From Chitinophaga pinensis (lineage in GTDB: Bacteria; Bacteroidota; Bacteroidia; Chitinophagales; Chitinophagaceae), in assembly GCA_943331145.2 (NCBI GenBank), contig CALQKL020000085.1, forward strand, positions 1 to 8,294: a stretch of 8,294 bases of DNA. The letters run 5' to 3'. Shown in pieces: positions 1 to 5,923 of the stretch. The notes below the pieces were generated by a model, which was given only the letters and a program-made list of their open reading frames with translations, ran no database searches and was not told the origin of the DNA. Position numbers and translations under genes: made by a program. Every line of letters begins with the position of its first letter. Within the stretch, counting starts at the first letter, position 1.

Positions 1-388
1 GAGCATCAATGGGTAAGTGATAAAAAATAAAAACAGAAATAAAAATACCAATTGGTGTAAATAAATAATTTAAATTCCCAATGCCAATTTTTGAAATTGT
101 ACCAACTGCGCAGGCTCTATTGAAATAAGCGCCAAGGCCTAACAATATGCCGCCAACGAAAGTCATCGATGAAAGCGCGAATGATTTTATTAAAACATTA
201 AAACCAATGGTTAATTGCAAGGAAGTAATAAGTAGTATAACCCAAAACCAGGAATTAATTATTTCCAAAAACTTTGAAGGATTTTTATGTTTAATCATTT
301 GCTCCGTAGACGCAACCAAACAAGTGTTTCCAAGTTTGATGAAGGCCCCCATTATTCCAACCAATAAAGCAGCGAGTAAAACAAACAT
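1..388 (-). CDS. YeeE/YedE-family transporter, 3' end missing
   Basis: N-terminal 129 codons of an integral membrane protein; the rest lies beyond the left edge. Seen: hydrophobic helices at about residues 1-17, 46-66, 74-90 and 108-125, and two half-motifs typical of the YeeE/YedE (DUF395) family. The first is GAFIKLGNTCLVAS with Cys23. The second, about 70 residues later, is GLGAYFNRACAVGTISK with Cys93, followed by GNLNYLFTPIG. Members of this family take up thiosulfate or related sulfur compounds through the inner membrane, using conserved cysteines along the pore; the substrate here is inferred from the family only. The ATG at 388 was chosen because it leads straight into the first helix. 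A TTG nine codons upstream is also in frame after a stop at 419-421. No clear ribosome binding site is visible. The plus-strand reading frame across 147-425 is an overlap artefact of this gene. Confidence 0.75.
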   Translation of the reverse strand, partial: MFVLLAALLVGIMGAFIKLGNTCLVASTEQMIKHKNPSKFLEIINSWFWVILLITSLQLTIGFNVLIKSFALSSMTFVGGILLGLGAYFNRACAVGTISKIGIGNLNYLFTPIGIFISVFIFYHLPIDA

Positions 389-500
389 AAATTTTAGTTT
401 AAAAAGCAATAATTCTAATCATTAAATTAAAAATTTAAAACGATAGTTGAAATTATCATTTCGTTATCTGTTTTTATCTATATAAATCCAAACTATATTT

Positions 501-926
501 TTATCTCCCAGAAAAATTCACCATCCATTCAATACCAAATTTATCTCTAAACATACCAAAATATGAGCCCGGCTGACTTTCACTAAAAGGCACTTCTATT
601 GCACCTCCTGCCGAAAGTGCATTAAATAATTTTTCAGCTTCTTCTTTACTATCTGCGTTTATGTGAACCTTACTTCTGTTTTCATTTTCATTTACTTTTC
701 CAAATATTTCTGGAACATCGCTTGCCATTAAAACACTGTTCTTTCCAATTGGCAATGCGATATGCATAATGTAATTGGCTTCCTTTTCAGAAAACAAATT
801 TTCTGCATTTGCCAGATCTTTAAAACGAGTGATGTTGGTAAATTCACCACCAAAAATGGATTTGTAAAATGTAAAAGCTTCTTCGGTATTACCATTAAAG
901 TGTATGAAAGGATTGATATTTGGCAT
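501..926 (-). CDS. VOC-superfamily protein, PhnB-like
   Basis: 141 residues, the normal length for single-domain PhnB-like VOC (glyoxalase/bleomycin-resistance fold) proteins. The N terminus MPNINPFIHFNGNTEEAFTF is the usual opening of this group, where a beta strand is followed by the helix that carries 'A..FY...FGGE'. The C-terminal part has the paired 'GSYFGMFRDKFGIEWMVNF' signature, which gives the last strands of the second beta-alpha-beta-beta-beta unit. VOC proteins are cytoplasmic, often dimeric, and bind metal or small ligands. The PhnB-like branch (annotated by similarity as 3-demethylubiquinone methyltransferase-like) mostly has no known reaction, and none is claimed here. It lies 53 bases downstream of the SRPBCC gene in the same direction and is probably cotranscribed with it. 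Confidence 0.85.
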   Translation of the reverse strand: MPNINPFIHFNGNTEEAFTFYKSIFGGEFTNITRFKDLANAENLFSEKEANYIMHIALPIGKNSVLMASDVPEIFGKVNENENRSKVHINADSKEEAEKLFNALSAGGAIEVPFSESQPGSYFGMFRDKFGIEWMVNFSGR

Positions 927-979
927 CGTTAAAAGTTTTTTTTAGAAAGATATATTACAACATTTAAAGAAAATTAATT

Positions 980-1390
980 TTATAAATTCTCCGTGTAGTT
1001 TTTAAAATTATCTAAAATCATTTGCCAGCCAGCTTGTTGAAGTTCAATTGGGTGCTCATTTTCCGGCTCAAAGATTTCAGTAACAATTACCCCATTTTCA
1101 ATTTCTTCAAAGGTTACTGTCATCTTTCTTCCATCTCCTAAAATTATTTCGATGTGCTTTTCGAAAATAATTTCTTGATACGTGCCCCAAAAGTCGAAAC
1201 TCATCGAATTGTCTTTTGCAGCCATGGTGTAATGAAATTCACCACCAACGGTTAAATCATTTTTTGCTTCAGGACAATGCCATTCATCGCTAGCGAAATT
1301 CCATTTTTCAACATGCTCCGCTTTTGTCCAAGATGACCACACTTTATGGATTGGTGCTTGAATGGTTGAAGAAACAGTAATTGGATTCAT
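980..1390 (-). CDS. SRPBCC/AHSA1-like protein
   Basis: 136 residues, a full-length START-like (SRPBCC) domain of the 'activator of Hsp90 ATPase homologue 1-like' type. Seen: the opening 'ITVSSTIQAPIHKVWSSWT', typical of the first strand and helix; 'HVEKWNFASDEWHCPEAKNDLTVGG', where W30 and the G-G turn are family hallmarks; and the long C-terminal helix 'QQAGWQMILDNFKNYTENL', which closes the hydrophobic cavity. Such proteins bind hydrophobic ligands in the cytoplasm; bacterial members rarely have a known ligand and are often paired with VOC/PhnB-like genes, as here (VOC gene 53 bases downstream). The start ATG is preceded by a run of A and a weak TAAATTTA box, with no Shine-Dalgarno. The family call is firm; the function is unknown. 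Confidence 0.85.
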   Translation of the reverse strand: MNPITVSSTIQAPIHKVWSSWTKAEHVEKWNFASDEWHCPEAKNDLTVGGEFHYTMAAKDNSMSFDFWGTYQEIIFEKHIEIILGDGRKMTVTFEEIENGVIVTEIFEPENEHPIELQQAGWQMILDNFKNYTENL

Positions 1391-1496
1391 TTTTTTAGGG
1401 GTAAATTTAGTTTTAAAATAATTAATAGAGCAGACTTATCAAATTAACTTTCATCAATATTGGGTTCATTGACTTTATGATAACCACAGGAAAAAA

Positions 1497-1509
1497 GGCT
1501 GTCCCAAAA
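1497..1509. mobile_element. possible solitary insertion-sequence end
   Basis: The string GGCTGTCCCAAAA resembles terminal inverted repeats of several IS5- and IS1182-type elements found in Bacteroidota. No matching opposite end (TTTTGGGACAGCC) and no transposase lie in the window, so at best this is a relic. The resemblance is from memory and the string is short. Confidence 0.2.
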
Positions 1510-1775
1510 ACCAAAACGATTTCACGAAATGAAAAAAAATGAAATTATTTTATATCCAAACGCTATAAAATCTCCTACTAAGGCAATATTATTTGCTTAT
1601 TGATAGTACAAACTAATTCGGTTGTAAATAGTAGGGCGAGGTATATTAATTAATAAACGGGTATTGAAAAAAGACCTATCTACGAAAGATTGATTGTTGA
1701 ATTAATAGCTAAACTTTTGTATAAAAAAAGTAGAAAAAGTAATGGCATATTTACATTAAACCCACTTTGAAATGC

Positions 1776-1807
1776 GTAAAAAATAAATTATAAATGTTTT
1801 ATTTTAC
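1776..1807 (-). terminator. weak AT-rich inverted repeat after the secreted-protein gene
   Basis: GTAAAAAATAAA (1776-1787) can pair with TTTATTTTAC (1798-1807) if two A bases bulge, with a loop of about ten bases. It starts immediately after the TAA stop of the minus-strand gene. The stem has almost no G-C pairs, so intrinsic termination is only a possibility. Confidence 0.2.
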
Positions 1808-2173
1808 TTAAAAACATCGACTCCAGGTTCTATCTTTAACGTCTCTGATTTCTTGTGGACTACCATTTCCGTCACGGATATACAAAAACTTCATATCTGG
1901 TAAATTTGCGTTTGCACCATTGAACTTGTAAATAATATAAGTTGCTGCACCATAAACACCTTCTTCGCGAAATTCCCAATTTCCTGTTGTGGTTTTAACT
2001 AAGTTATCGTTTGAATCAAATAGTTTGAATGATGCTGTTTGCTGGTCATTCTGATTAAAAGTCATTACATATTTGCTTGTAGAAGTGTAAGAACAAAATT
2101 TGTAAGATTGGCTCTTTGAAACAAAAGGCAAAACAACAATAGCTAATAAAAAGATAATTTTTTTCATAAACAT
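1808..2173 (-). CDS. small secreted protein of unknown function
   Basis: 121 residues. The N terminus MFMKKIIFLLAIVVLPFVSKSQ is a clear Sec signal peptide: two lysines, a hydrophobic core of about 13 residues, and a Bacteroidota-style end at SKSQ with probable cleavage near residue 20-22. No lipobox cysteine is present, so the mature protein of about 100 residues should be periplasmic or outside the cell. The mature part is rich in alternating strands (KYVMTFNQ, ASFKLFD, ATYIIYKF, MKFLYIRD) with a TTTGNWEF motif. That suggests a small beta fold of the lipocalin/calycin-like sort, but I recognise no family. Two cysteines (C27 and the penultimate C120) could form a disulfide. Starting at Met3 (2167) gives an equally good signal peptide. 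A 47-codon remnant ends 6 bases upstream. Confidence 0.7.
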   Translation of the reverse strand: MFMKKIIFLLAIVVLPFVSKSQSYKFCSYTSTSKYVMTFNQNDQQTASFKLFDSNDNLVKTTTGNWEFREEGVYGAATYIIYKFNGANANLPDMKFLYIRDGNGSPQEIRDVKDRTWSRCF

Positions 2174-2179
2174 AATTTT

Positions 2180-2323
2180 TTATAATGAATCAATAAATAT
2201 TAAGGACATATCTCCATTTGTTAAACGCTTATTATATGAACTATAAGTCCAATAAGTATTGCCGGTTCCTTTTTTCATTTTCATCGATAATTCGTCTCCT
2301 GAAAGGGTGAAATTTCCAGTCAT
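2180..2323 (-). pseudogene. 47-codon remnant, C-terminal end of a small beta-rich protein
   Basis: From ATG 2323 to TAA 2180 the minus strand encodes MTGNFTLSGDELSMKMKKGT and continues through NTYWTYSSYNKRL to SLIFIDSL. The frame is open upstream only to a TAA at 2342-2344. The run 'TGNFTLSGDELSMKMKKG...TYWTYSS...LIFID' looks like the last strands of a calycin-like domain, and its TGN-aromatic motif recalls TTTGNWEF in the secreted protein just downstream. I infer that it is the 3' remnant of a neighbouring paralogue whose 5' part and signal peptide are gone. A real 47-residue protein translated in step with the next gene is the alternative. Confidence 0.4.
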
Positions 2324-2422
2324 GATTCTACCTGATGAAATTTATTTAAATCAAATATATATATAAAATTGAAACTCTTAAAATCTATATTAAATACTAA
2401 AATGTAACAATATATTTATTCT

Positions 2423-2464
2423 CCAAACCCCAAACCCCAAACCCCAAACCACAAACCCCAAACT
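2423..2464. repeat. CCAAACC heptamer microsatellite, six copies
   Basis: Six consecutive seven-base units of CCAAACC. Copies one to four are perfect, the fifth begins with A, and the sixth ends in T instead of C. It lies between the divergent secreted-protein remnant and the UVR-motif gene, 77 bases before the latter's start, so changes in copy number would alter the upstream region but not a reading frame. Confidence 0.9.
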
Positions 2465-2541
2465 TATTTTCCTCTCCTCCTAAAGATTGAGGTTTGCCCT
2501 GTTAATTTTATGTAATCACATAACAAACAAAACATTGTACA

Positions 2542-3042
2542 ATGAAAATCAACATTACCAAAGAAGAAATTTTACAAATCAAATTATTTCTCATTACAGC
2601 ATATAAGCTTAAAAGCGCTGCGGCAAAGGCACATGAATGGGAAGAAGCAGCCGAAATTAGAGATGAAGAAAAATTAATGTGGGAACGGTTTCAAAATCTA
2701 AAAAATGAAATTTTAAATCAGTTGAAAAACTTTAATCCAGCTTCAGATAATATTGAAGATTATATTTTGCTTCAAGGATTGTTGTTAGAGTTTCATTCTA
2801 CTGAATTTAATGATGATTGTGTTGGTGAAAAAAATATAGAAACAATAGAATCTCATTTTAAAAAATACTGGAACCTTCGTGATCAAATGCAACATGAACT
2901 TATGGGTTTTTTAAATGAATCGTATGTTTATTTGAGAGAACAAATGCATCAATTTGTAAAAGAAGGTGACAAAGAAAAAGGCCAAATGATTTTAAATAAA
3001 TTGACTGCCATTAGTGACCTCATAATTAAAAACAAAAAATAA
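2542..3042 (+). CDS. UVR-motif helical protein, unknown function
   Basis: 166 residues, predicted almost entirely alpha-helical and charged. Residues 29-57 (KAHEWEEAAEIRDEEK and the following helix) resemble a UVR motif, the short helical hairpin 'A...fE.AA.lRD.i..L' that joins UvrB to UvrC and also occurs in McsA and Clp ATPases. The remainder (ESHFKKYWNLRDQMQHELMG, then REQMHQFVKEGDKEKGQMI) looks like a helical bundle with no family I recognise. Role: perhaps protein-protein contact, but this is inference from the motif. It is the first gene of a four-gene plus-strand run; 18 bases separate it from the nucleotidase. No Shine-Dalgarno is visible before ATG 2542; a TAATTTTA box at 2503-2510 may be a -7 element. 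Confidence 0.7.
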   Translation: MKINITKEEILQIKLFLITAYKLKSAAAKAHEWEEAAEIRDEEKLMWERFQNLKNEILNQLKNFNPASDNIEDYILLQGLLLEFHSTEFNDDCVGEKNIETIESHFKKYWNLRDQMQHELMGFLNESYVYLREQMHQFVKEGDKEKGQMILNKLTAISDLIIKNKK

Positions 3043-3060
3043 TTTTAAACTTAAATATTA

Positions 3061-3504
3061 ATGATGAACAAAATAGTTTACGTTGACATGGACAATGTCC
3101 TTGTTGATTTTAAAACTGGAATAGATAAATTAACGCCTTCAGAATTGGCGGAATTCGATGGCCGATTTGATGAGGTGCCTAATATATTTTCTAAAATGGA
3201 ACCCATGCATAACGCGATAGAATCTTACATCAAACTATGCTCAAAATACGACACGTATATTCTTTCAACATCTCCTTGGGAAAACCCCACGGCATTGAAT
3301 GATAAACTCGATTGGGTGAAAAAATACTTGGGTAAATATGCACACAAAAGATTGATTCTATCGCACAACAAACACCTCAATCATGGTGATTATTTGATTG
3401 ATGACAGAGATAAAAATGGTGCCGATAAATTTACCGGAGAACTCATCTTGTTTGGCGGAGAAAAATTTCCCCATTGGGATGCGGTAATTGAATATTTGTT
3501 TTAA
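3061..3504 (+). CDS. 5'(3')-deoxyribonucleotidase-like HAD phosphatase
   Basis: 147 residues of the NT5C branch of the HAD superfamily. Seen in order: motif I IVYVDMDNVLVDF with nucleophile Asp9 and acid/base Asp11; motif II YILSTSPW around Ser69/Thr70; a motif III lysine in HNKHL (Lys104); and motif IV LIDDRDKNGADKF with metal-binding Asp114 and Asp115. The ending 'GELILFGGEKFPHWDAV' is also typical of the family. NT5C enzymes remove phosphate from (deoxy)nucleoside monophosphates in the cytoplasm with Mg2+. The protein is slightly shorter than many relatives because the cap region between motifs I and II is small. ATG 3061 is followed directly by a second ATG at 3064; either may be used. 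It sits between the UVR-motif gene and the Cys-His-Asp protein in a probable operon. Confidence 0.85.
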   Translation: MMNKIVYVDMDNVLVDFKTGIDKLTPSELAEFDGRFDEVPNIFSKMEPMHNAIESYIKLCSKYDTYILSTSPWENPTALNDKLDWVKKYLGKYAHKRLILSHNKHLNHGDYLIDDRDKNGADKFTGELILFGGEKFPHWDAVIEYLF

Positions 3505-3539
3505 AATCGAATGAATTTAATTTTCAAACAATTTTAATT

Positions 3540-4184
3540 ATGGAGAACAAATACATTTTAATAAAAGAAATAGCTGAGGATTTCGTTTTTCAAACATATG
3601 ATAATGAAATCCCCGATGGTTATTGTTTTTCATTATGTTATCCACTATCAATATTATTTTCATTAATGGAAATCGAACATGAAATAACAATTGGAAAGTC
3701 ACGAAAAAACAATATTGAAGTATCTCACTTCTGGATAACTTTTAATAATAATGGAATTATTTTAGATCCTACAATTAAGCAATTTAATCAAAATGAATCA
3801 AGTGTTTATTTAGGAGATATTCAAAAAAATGAAACAACCAATAGGTATATAAAAATTGAAAATATTGGTGATGAATCTTTTCCAAACATTTATGAATTGT
3901 GGGCTAATCTTCTTTATCAGCATAAACACAGAATACCATTGCCCATTGACCTTGAAAAAAAGCTAATTACTTTAAACGTTGCAGCATCTCAAGTTTTGTT
4001 TTATTACATAAATAAGTATGGACTTAAAGAGACGCTTTTAAAATCCAAATATGGTTTGTCTTACTTTAAGCCTATAAGCTTTGTTTTTAATCAGCATTAT
4101 TTAGTAGAAGAAATCCTGAAAAGCTTAAATCAAACATCTTTAAAATACAAGGATGAAATTATTGAACTCGGCAAAATTCCATAA
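3540..4184 (+). CDS. putative papain/transglutaminase-fold protein, unrecognised family
   Basis: 214 residues, no signal peptide and no membrane segment, so cytoplasmic. I do not recognise the family by name. Residues 27-43 (GYCFSLCYPLSILFSLM) place a cysteine at the start of a hydrophobic helix. Residues 63-82 (HFWITFNNNGIILDPTIKQF) give a His on one strand and 'LDPT..QF' on the next. This Cys29 (or Cys33)-His63-Asp76 order is the layout of papain-like and transglutaminase-like enzymes, where Cys heads a helix and His and Asp lie on adjacent strands. Protease, deamidase, acyltransferase or transglutaminase activity are all compatible. The C-terminal half is mixed helix with no clear motif. 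Its stop is one base before the preferred start of the Sir2 gene, or overlaps a longer Sir2 start, so the two are likely translationally coupled. Confidence 0.65.
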   Translation: MENKYILIKEIAEDFVFQTYDNEIPDGYCFSLCYPLSILFSLMEIEHEITIGKSRKNNIEVSHFWITFNNNGIILDPTIKQFNQNESSVYLGDIQKNETTNRYIKIENIGDESFPNIYELWANLLYQHKHRIPLPIDLEKKLITLNVAASQVLFYYINKYGLKETLLKSKYGLSYFKPISFVFNQHYLVEEILKSLNQTSLKYKDEIIELGKIP

Positions 4185-4185
4185 T

Positions 4186-4983
4186 ATGAATGATCACATC
4201 AATGCAATCAATTTGATTAATGAAGCAGATGCGGTTGCCATTTTTGCTGGTGCAGGAATGAGCGTTGATTCTGGACTTAATCCATTTAGAGGAGATGATG
4301 GAATATGGACTAAGTCAATTATCATAGAAGGGAAAAACTATAACCATTTGGATTTGATGTCGCATCATGCTTTTATTGAAACGCCTAAAATAGCATGGGA
4401 ATTCATGTTGAATTTGAGAGAAAAATATCATCAAACAAATCCACATGAGGGGTACTTCAAACTATTGGAAATATTAAAAGACAAAGAACATTTTATTGTT
4501 ACTTCAAACATAGATGAACATTTTTTAAAAGCTGGTTTTGATGAAAACCGAATTTTTGAATGTCATGGCTCCGTTAATTACATGCAATGCTTGGATATTC
4601 TTGAACGTGAAGTTTGGTTAACTCCAGACATTAACCCCATGCAACTACAATCTAATAATCTTCCAATATGCCCAAATTGCGGGAGTGTGTGCAGACCTAA
4701 TGTATTGTTATTTGGAGATTGGTTTTGGATTCCGATTCGTTCAACACATCAACAAATTCGATATAACAACTGGTGTAAAGAAATTAAAGAAAAGCATAAA
4801 AGCATTATTGCCATTGAAATAGGTGCAGGCAAAACAATACGTACCATCAGAAATACGGCCGAAACTTTCGCTTCAACGCATCATCCATTAATCAGGGTAA
4901 ATCCATTTGATTTTGACATAAAAAAGTCGAACCAAATTTCAATTCAAATTAATGCAAAGGAGTTTTTAATGTCATTAAAGTAG
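4186..4983 (+). CDS. Sir2-family NAD-dependent deacylase-like protein
   Basis: 265 residues from ATG 4186. Seen: the NAD-binding motif FAGAGMSVDSGLNPFRG (GAG at 22-24); TSNIDEHF with Asn108 and Asp110 (the usual TQNID with Ser for Gln); catalytic His127 in ECHGS; zinc-site cysteines at 135 (YMQC) and 162/165 (CPNCGSVC, with a further Cys169); RPNVLLFGDWFW; and IEIGAGKTIRTIR in place of the usual 'GTS..V.P'. The last ligand of the canonical first CxxC is absent (C-L-D-I), so Cys169 or another residue may complete the site. Sirtuins use NAD+ to remove acyl groups from lysines; some bacterial Sir2 domains instead hydrolyse NAD+ in phage defence. The retained His and zinc cysteines favour deacylation. 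An upstream in-frame ATG at 4153 overlaps the previous gene by 32 bases; 4186 is preferred because it gives the normal short N terminus before the GAG motif. Confidence 0.85.
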   Translation: MNDHINAINLINEADAVAIFAGAGMSVDSGLNPFRGDDGIWTKSIIIEGKNYNHLDLMSHHAFIETPKIAWEFMLNLREKYHQTNPHEGYFKLLEILKDKEHFIVTSNIDEHFLKAGFDENRIFECHGSVNYMQCLDILEREVWLTPDINPMQLQSNNLPICPNCGSVCRPNVLLFGDWFWIPIRSTHQQIRYNNWCKEIKEKHKSIIAIEIGAGKTIRTIRNTAETFASTHHPLIRVNPFDFDIKKSNQISIQINAKEFLMSLK

Positions 4984-5021
4984 ATGATGTAATGCGTTGA
5001 GTTATATCCGATATTTTCATT

Positions 5022-5051
5022 ATTAGCCCACGGTTTCAACCGTGGGATAAT
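5022..5051 (+). repeat. REP1, class I palindrome
   Basis: Core CCCACGGTTTCAACCGTGGG (5027-5046): nine perfect pairs around a TC centre (realistically eight pairs and a four-base loop). It is extended by ATTA and TAAT after one G/A mismatch. It lies 43 bases past the Sir2 stop and could also act as a transcription stop or mRNA end-stabiliser for that operon. Confidence 0.9.
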
Positions 5052-5232
5052 GTCGCAAATTTCCCAAAAAATGTCATTCTTCCCCATTTTTAATGGCCAT
5101 AAATATTTTATTTCAAAAAATAAATGCTGTTTTAAGCGTGTGAAAACAACATTATAATTTAGTTAAAAAACATCCTAAACATGCTATTATCAACATGGAA
5201 ATACTTTGTCCCCAAACTAATTTTACAATATT

Positions 5233-5634
5233 ATGCCACATTCATATTATAGCGTTTGGGTTCATGCTGTTTTCGCAACAAAAGATCGTAAACCTCTAAT
5301 TAAACCAGAAATTGAAAATCATTTATACGGCTGTCTTCATCGAGAATTTAGCACAATGGATTGCAGTTTAAAAATTGTCAATGGTCTTTCCGATCATGTA
5401 CATTGTTTATTTACATTATCACCACAAAAATCGTTATCGGAGGTGATAAAACATATAAAAGGACTTTCTTCACATTTCATCAATCAACAATTTGCAACAA
5501 ATGAAAAATTTACTTGGCAAAAAGGTTATGCCGCATTTTCAGTAAGCGATTCCAGGATGGAAGTTGTTTGTAAATATATCAGAGAGCAAAAATTGAAATT
5601 AAAAAGCTTAGAAGAAGAGGGATTTAAATTGTGA
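5233..5634 (+). CDS. REP-associated Y1 (HUH) tyrosine transposase
   Basis: 133 residues, single-domain IS200-like transposase (Transposase_17 family). Seen: the opening HSYYSVWVHAVFATKDRKPL, typical of this family; the HUH metal site His55-Val-His57 in GLSDHVHCLF; SLSEVIKHIKGLSSHF, the helix and basic segment of the hairpin-binding surface; WQKGYAAFSVSDS; and Tyr115 in VVCKYIREQK, the nucleophile that makes the 5'-phosphotyrosine link with single-stranded DNA. It should cut and rejoin single-stranded DNA beside the REP hairpins that flank it, as a dimer. Relatives usually have 'Q..HH' and a longer tail after this tyrosine; here it is EQKLKLKSLEEEGFKL, so the C terminus is short but the catalytic residues are intact. 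The stop codon TGA (5632-5634) is part of the repeat that is kept in the miniature copy. No Shine-Dalgarno is visible. Confidence 0.9.
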   Translation: MPHSYYSVWVHAVFATKDRKPLIKPEIENHLYGCLHREFSTMDCSLKIVNGLSDHVHCLFTLSPQKSLSEVIKHIKGLSSHFINQQFATNEKFTWQKGYAAFSVSDSRMEVVCKYIREQKLKLKSLEEEGFKL

Positions 5635-5644
5635 CTATCTTCCA

Positions 5645-5664
5645 CCCACCGTTGAAACGGTGTG
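5645..5664 (-). repeat. REP2, class II palindrome
   Basis: Core CCCACCGTTGAAACGGTGTG, inverted relative to REP1 as judged by the TTGAAA centre. One stem pair is broken compared with REP4 (C5646 faces T5663). It lies 10 bases past the transposase stop and forms the right end of the full element. Confidence 0.85.
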
Positions 5665-5753
5665 CTAAGAAAAATTTTCAAAAAGAAAGGCATTTAGAAA
5701 TGTGTTTTATTTTTCCATTATAACTATGCTAATGAGTGTCCTATATTTTCATT

Positions 5754-5783
5754 ATTAGCCCACGGTTTCAACCGTGGGTTAAT
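5754..5783 (+). repeat. REP3, class I palindrome
   Basis: Core CCCACGGTTTCAACCGTGGG (5759-5778), identical to REP1. The outer ATTA/TAAT pair is kept around a G/T mismatch, whereas REP1 has G/A there. Confidence 0.9.
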
Positions 5784-5813
5784 GTGGTAAATTTCCCAAA
5801 TGACAATCTTCCA

Positions 5814-5833
5814 CCCACCGTTGAAACGGTGGG
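5814..5833 (-). repeat. REP4, class II palindrome
   Basis: Core CCCACCGTTGAAACGGTGGG, fully self-complementary apart from the GA centre. Compared with an inverted class I core, one stem pair is swapped from G-C to C-G, which keeps the pairing. Confidence 0.9.
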
Positions 5834-5923
5834 CTAAGAAAAATGTTCAAAAAGAAAGGCATTTTGAAATGTATTTTATTTCCCACATTATAACTATGCT
5901 AATGAGTGTCCTATATTTTCATT

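Larger units (their letters stand above)
1391..1807. other. 417-base stretch without a convincing gene
   Basis: No reading frame with an acceptable start covers this stretch. It contains a possible solitary IS end (1497-1509) and AT-rich, stop-rich sequence. Near 1660-1770 the plus strand stays open for about 37 codons, from GIEKRPIYERLIVELIAKLL to a TGA, but it has no start and no family I recognise. It could be a decayed coding fragment. At its right end lies an AT-only inverted repeat just past the stop of the secreted-protein gene. Confidence 0.5.
5011..5670 (+). mobile_element. REP-flanked Y1 transposase element (REPtron-like)
   Basis: A unit made of a left REP palindrome, one Y1 transposase gene and a right REP palindrome in the opposite orientation. 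The left flank ATATTTTCATTATTA (5011-5025) and the right flank GCTAAGAAAAA after REP2 recur at the other REP copies nearby, so they belong to the element and not to the host. There is no TnpB gene and no passenger. The true right boundary is uncertain because the homology continues into the tandem duplication. Confidence 0.7.
5743..5840 (+). mobile_element. miniature REP pair derived from the full element
   Basis: REP3 and REP4 with only 35 bases between cores. The inner sequence joins AAATTTCCCAAA (matching 5057-5068, just right of REP1) to TGACAATCTTCCACCC (matching 5632-5647, the transposase stop and REP2). It thus equals the full element with about 563 bases, the leader and transposase gene, removed. 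It is a candidate substrate for trans mobilisation. Confidence 0.75.

Noticed and set aside
147..425. Plus-strand 92-codon reading frame
   Set aside because: It lies opposite the YeeE/YedE-like gene, whose translation shows family motifs; the plus-strand product has no recognisable features.
2423..2464. Heptamer tract as a telomere or linear replicon end
   Set aside because: Only six copies, internal position, and normal genes on both sides; the resemblance to eukaryotic telomere repeats is superficial.
4186..4983. Sir2 gene as the effector of a Thoeris or short-Argonaute system
   Set aside because: There is no TIR, SLOG/Macro, Argonaute or large helical C-terminal domain nearby, and the protein has the catalytic His and most zinc cysteines of a deacylase.
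5233..5634. Possible IS605 element with TnpB and guide RNA
   Set aside because: No TnpB-like frame exists on either side; the flanks are REP palindromes, which fits a REP-associated or IS200-like element.
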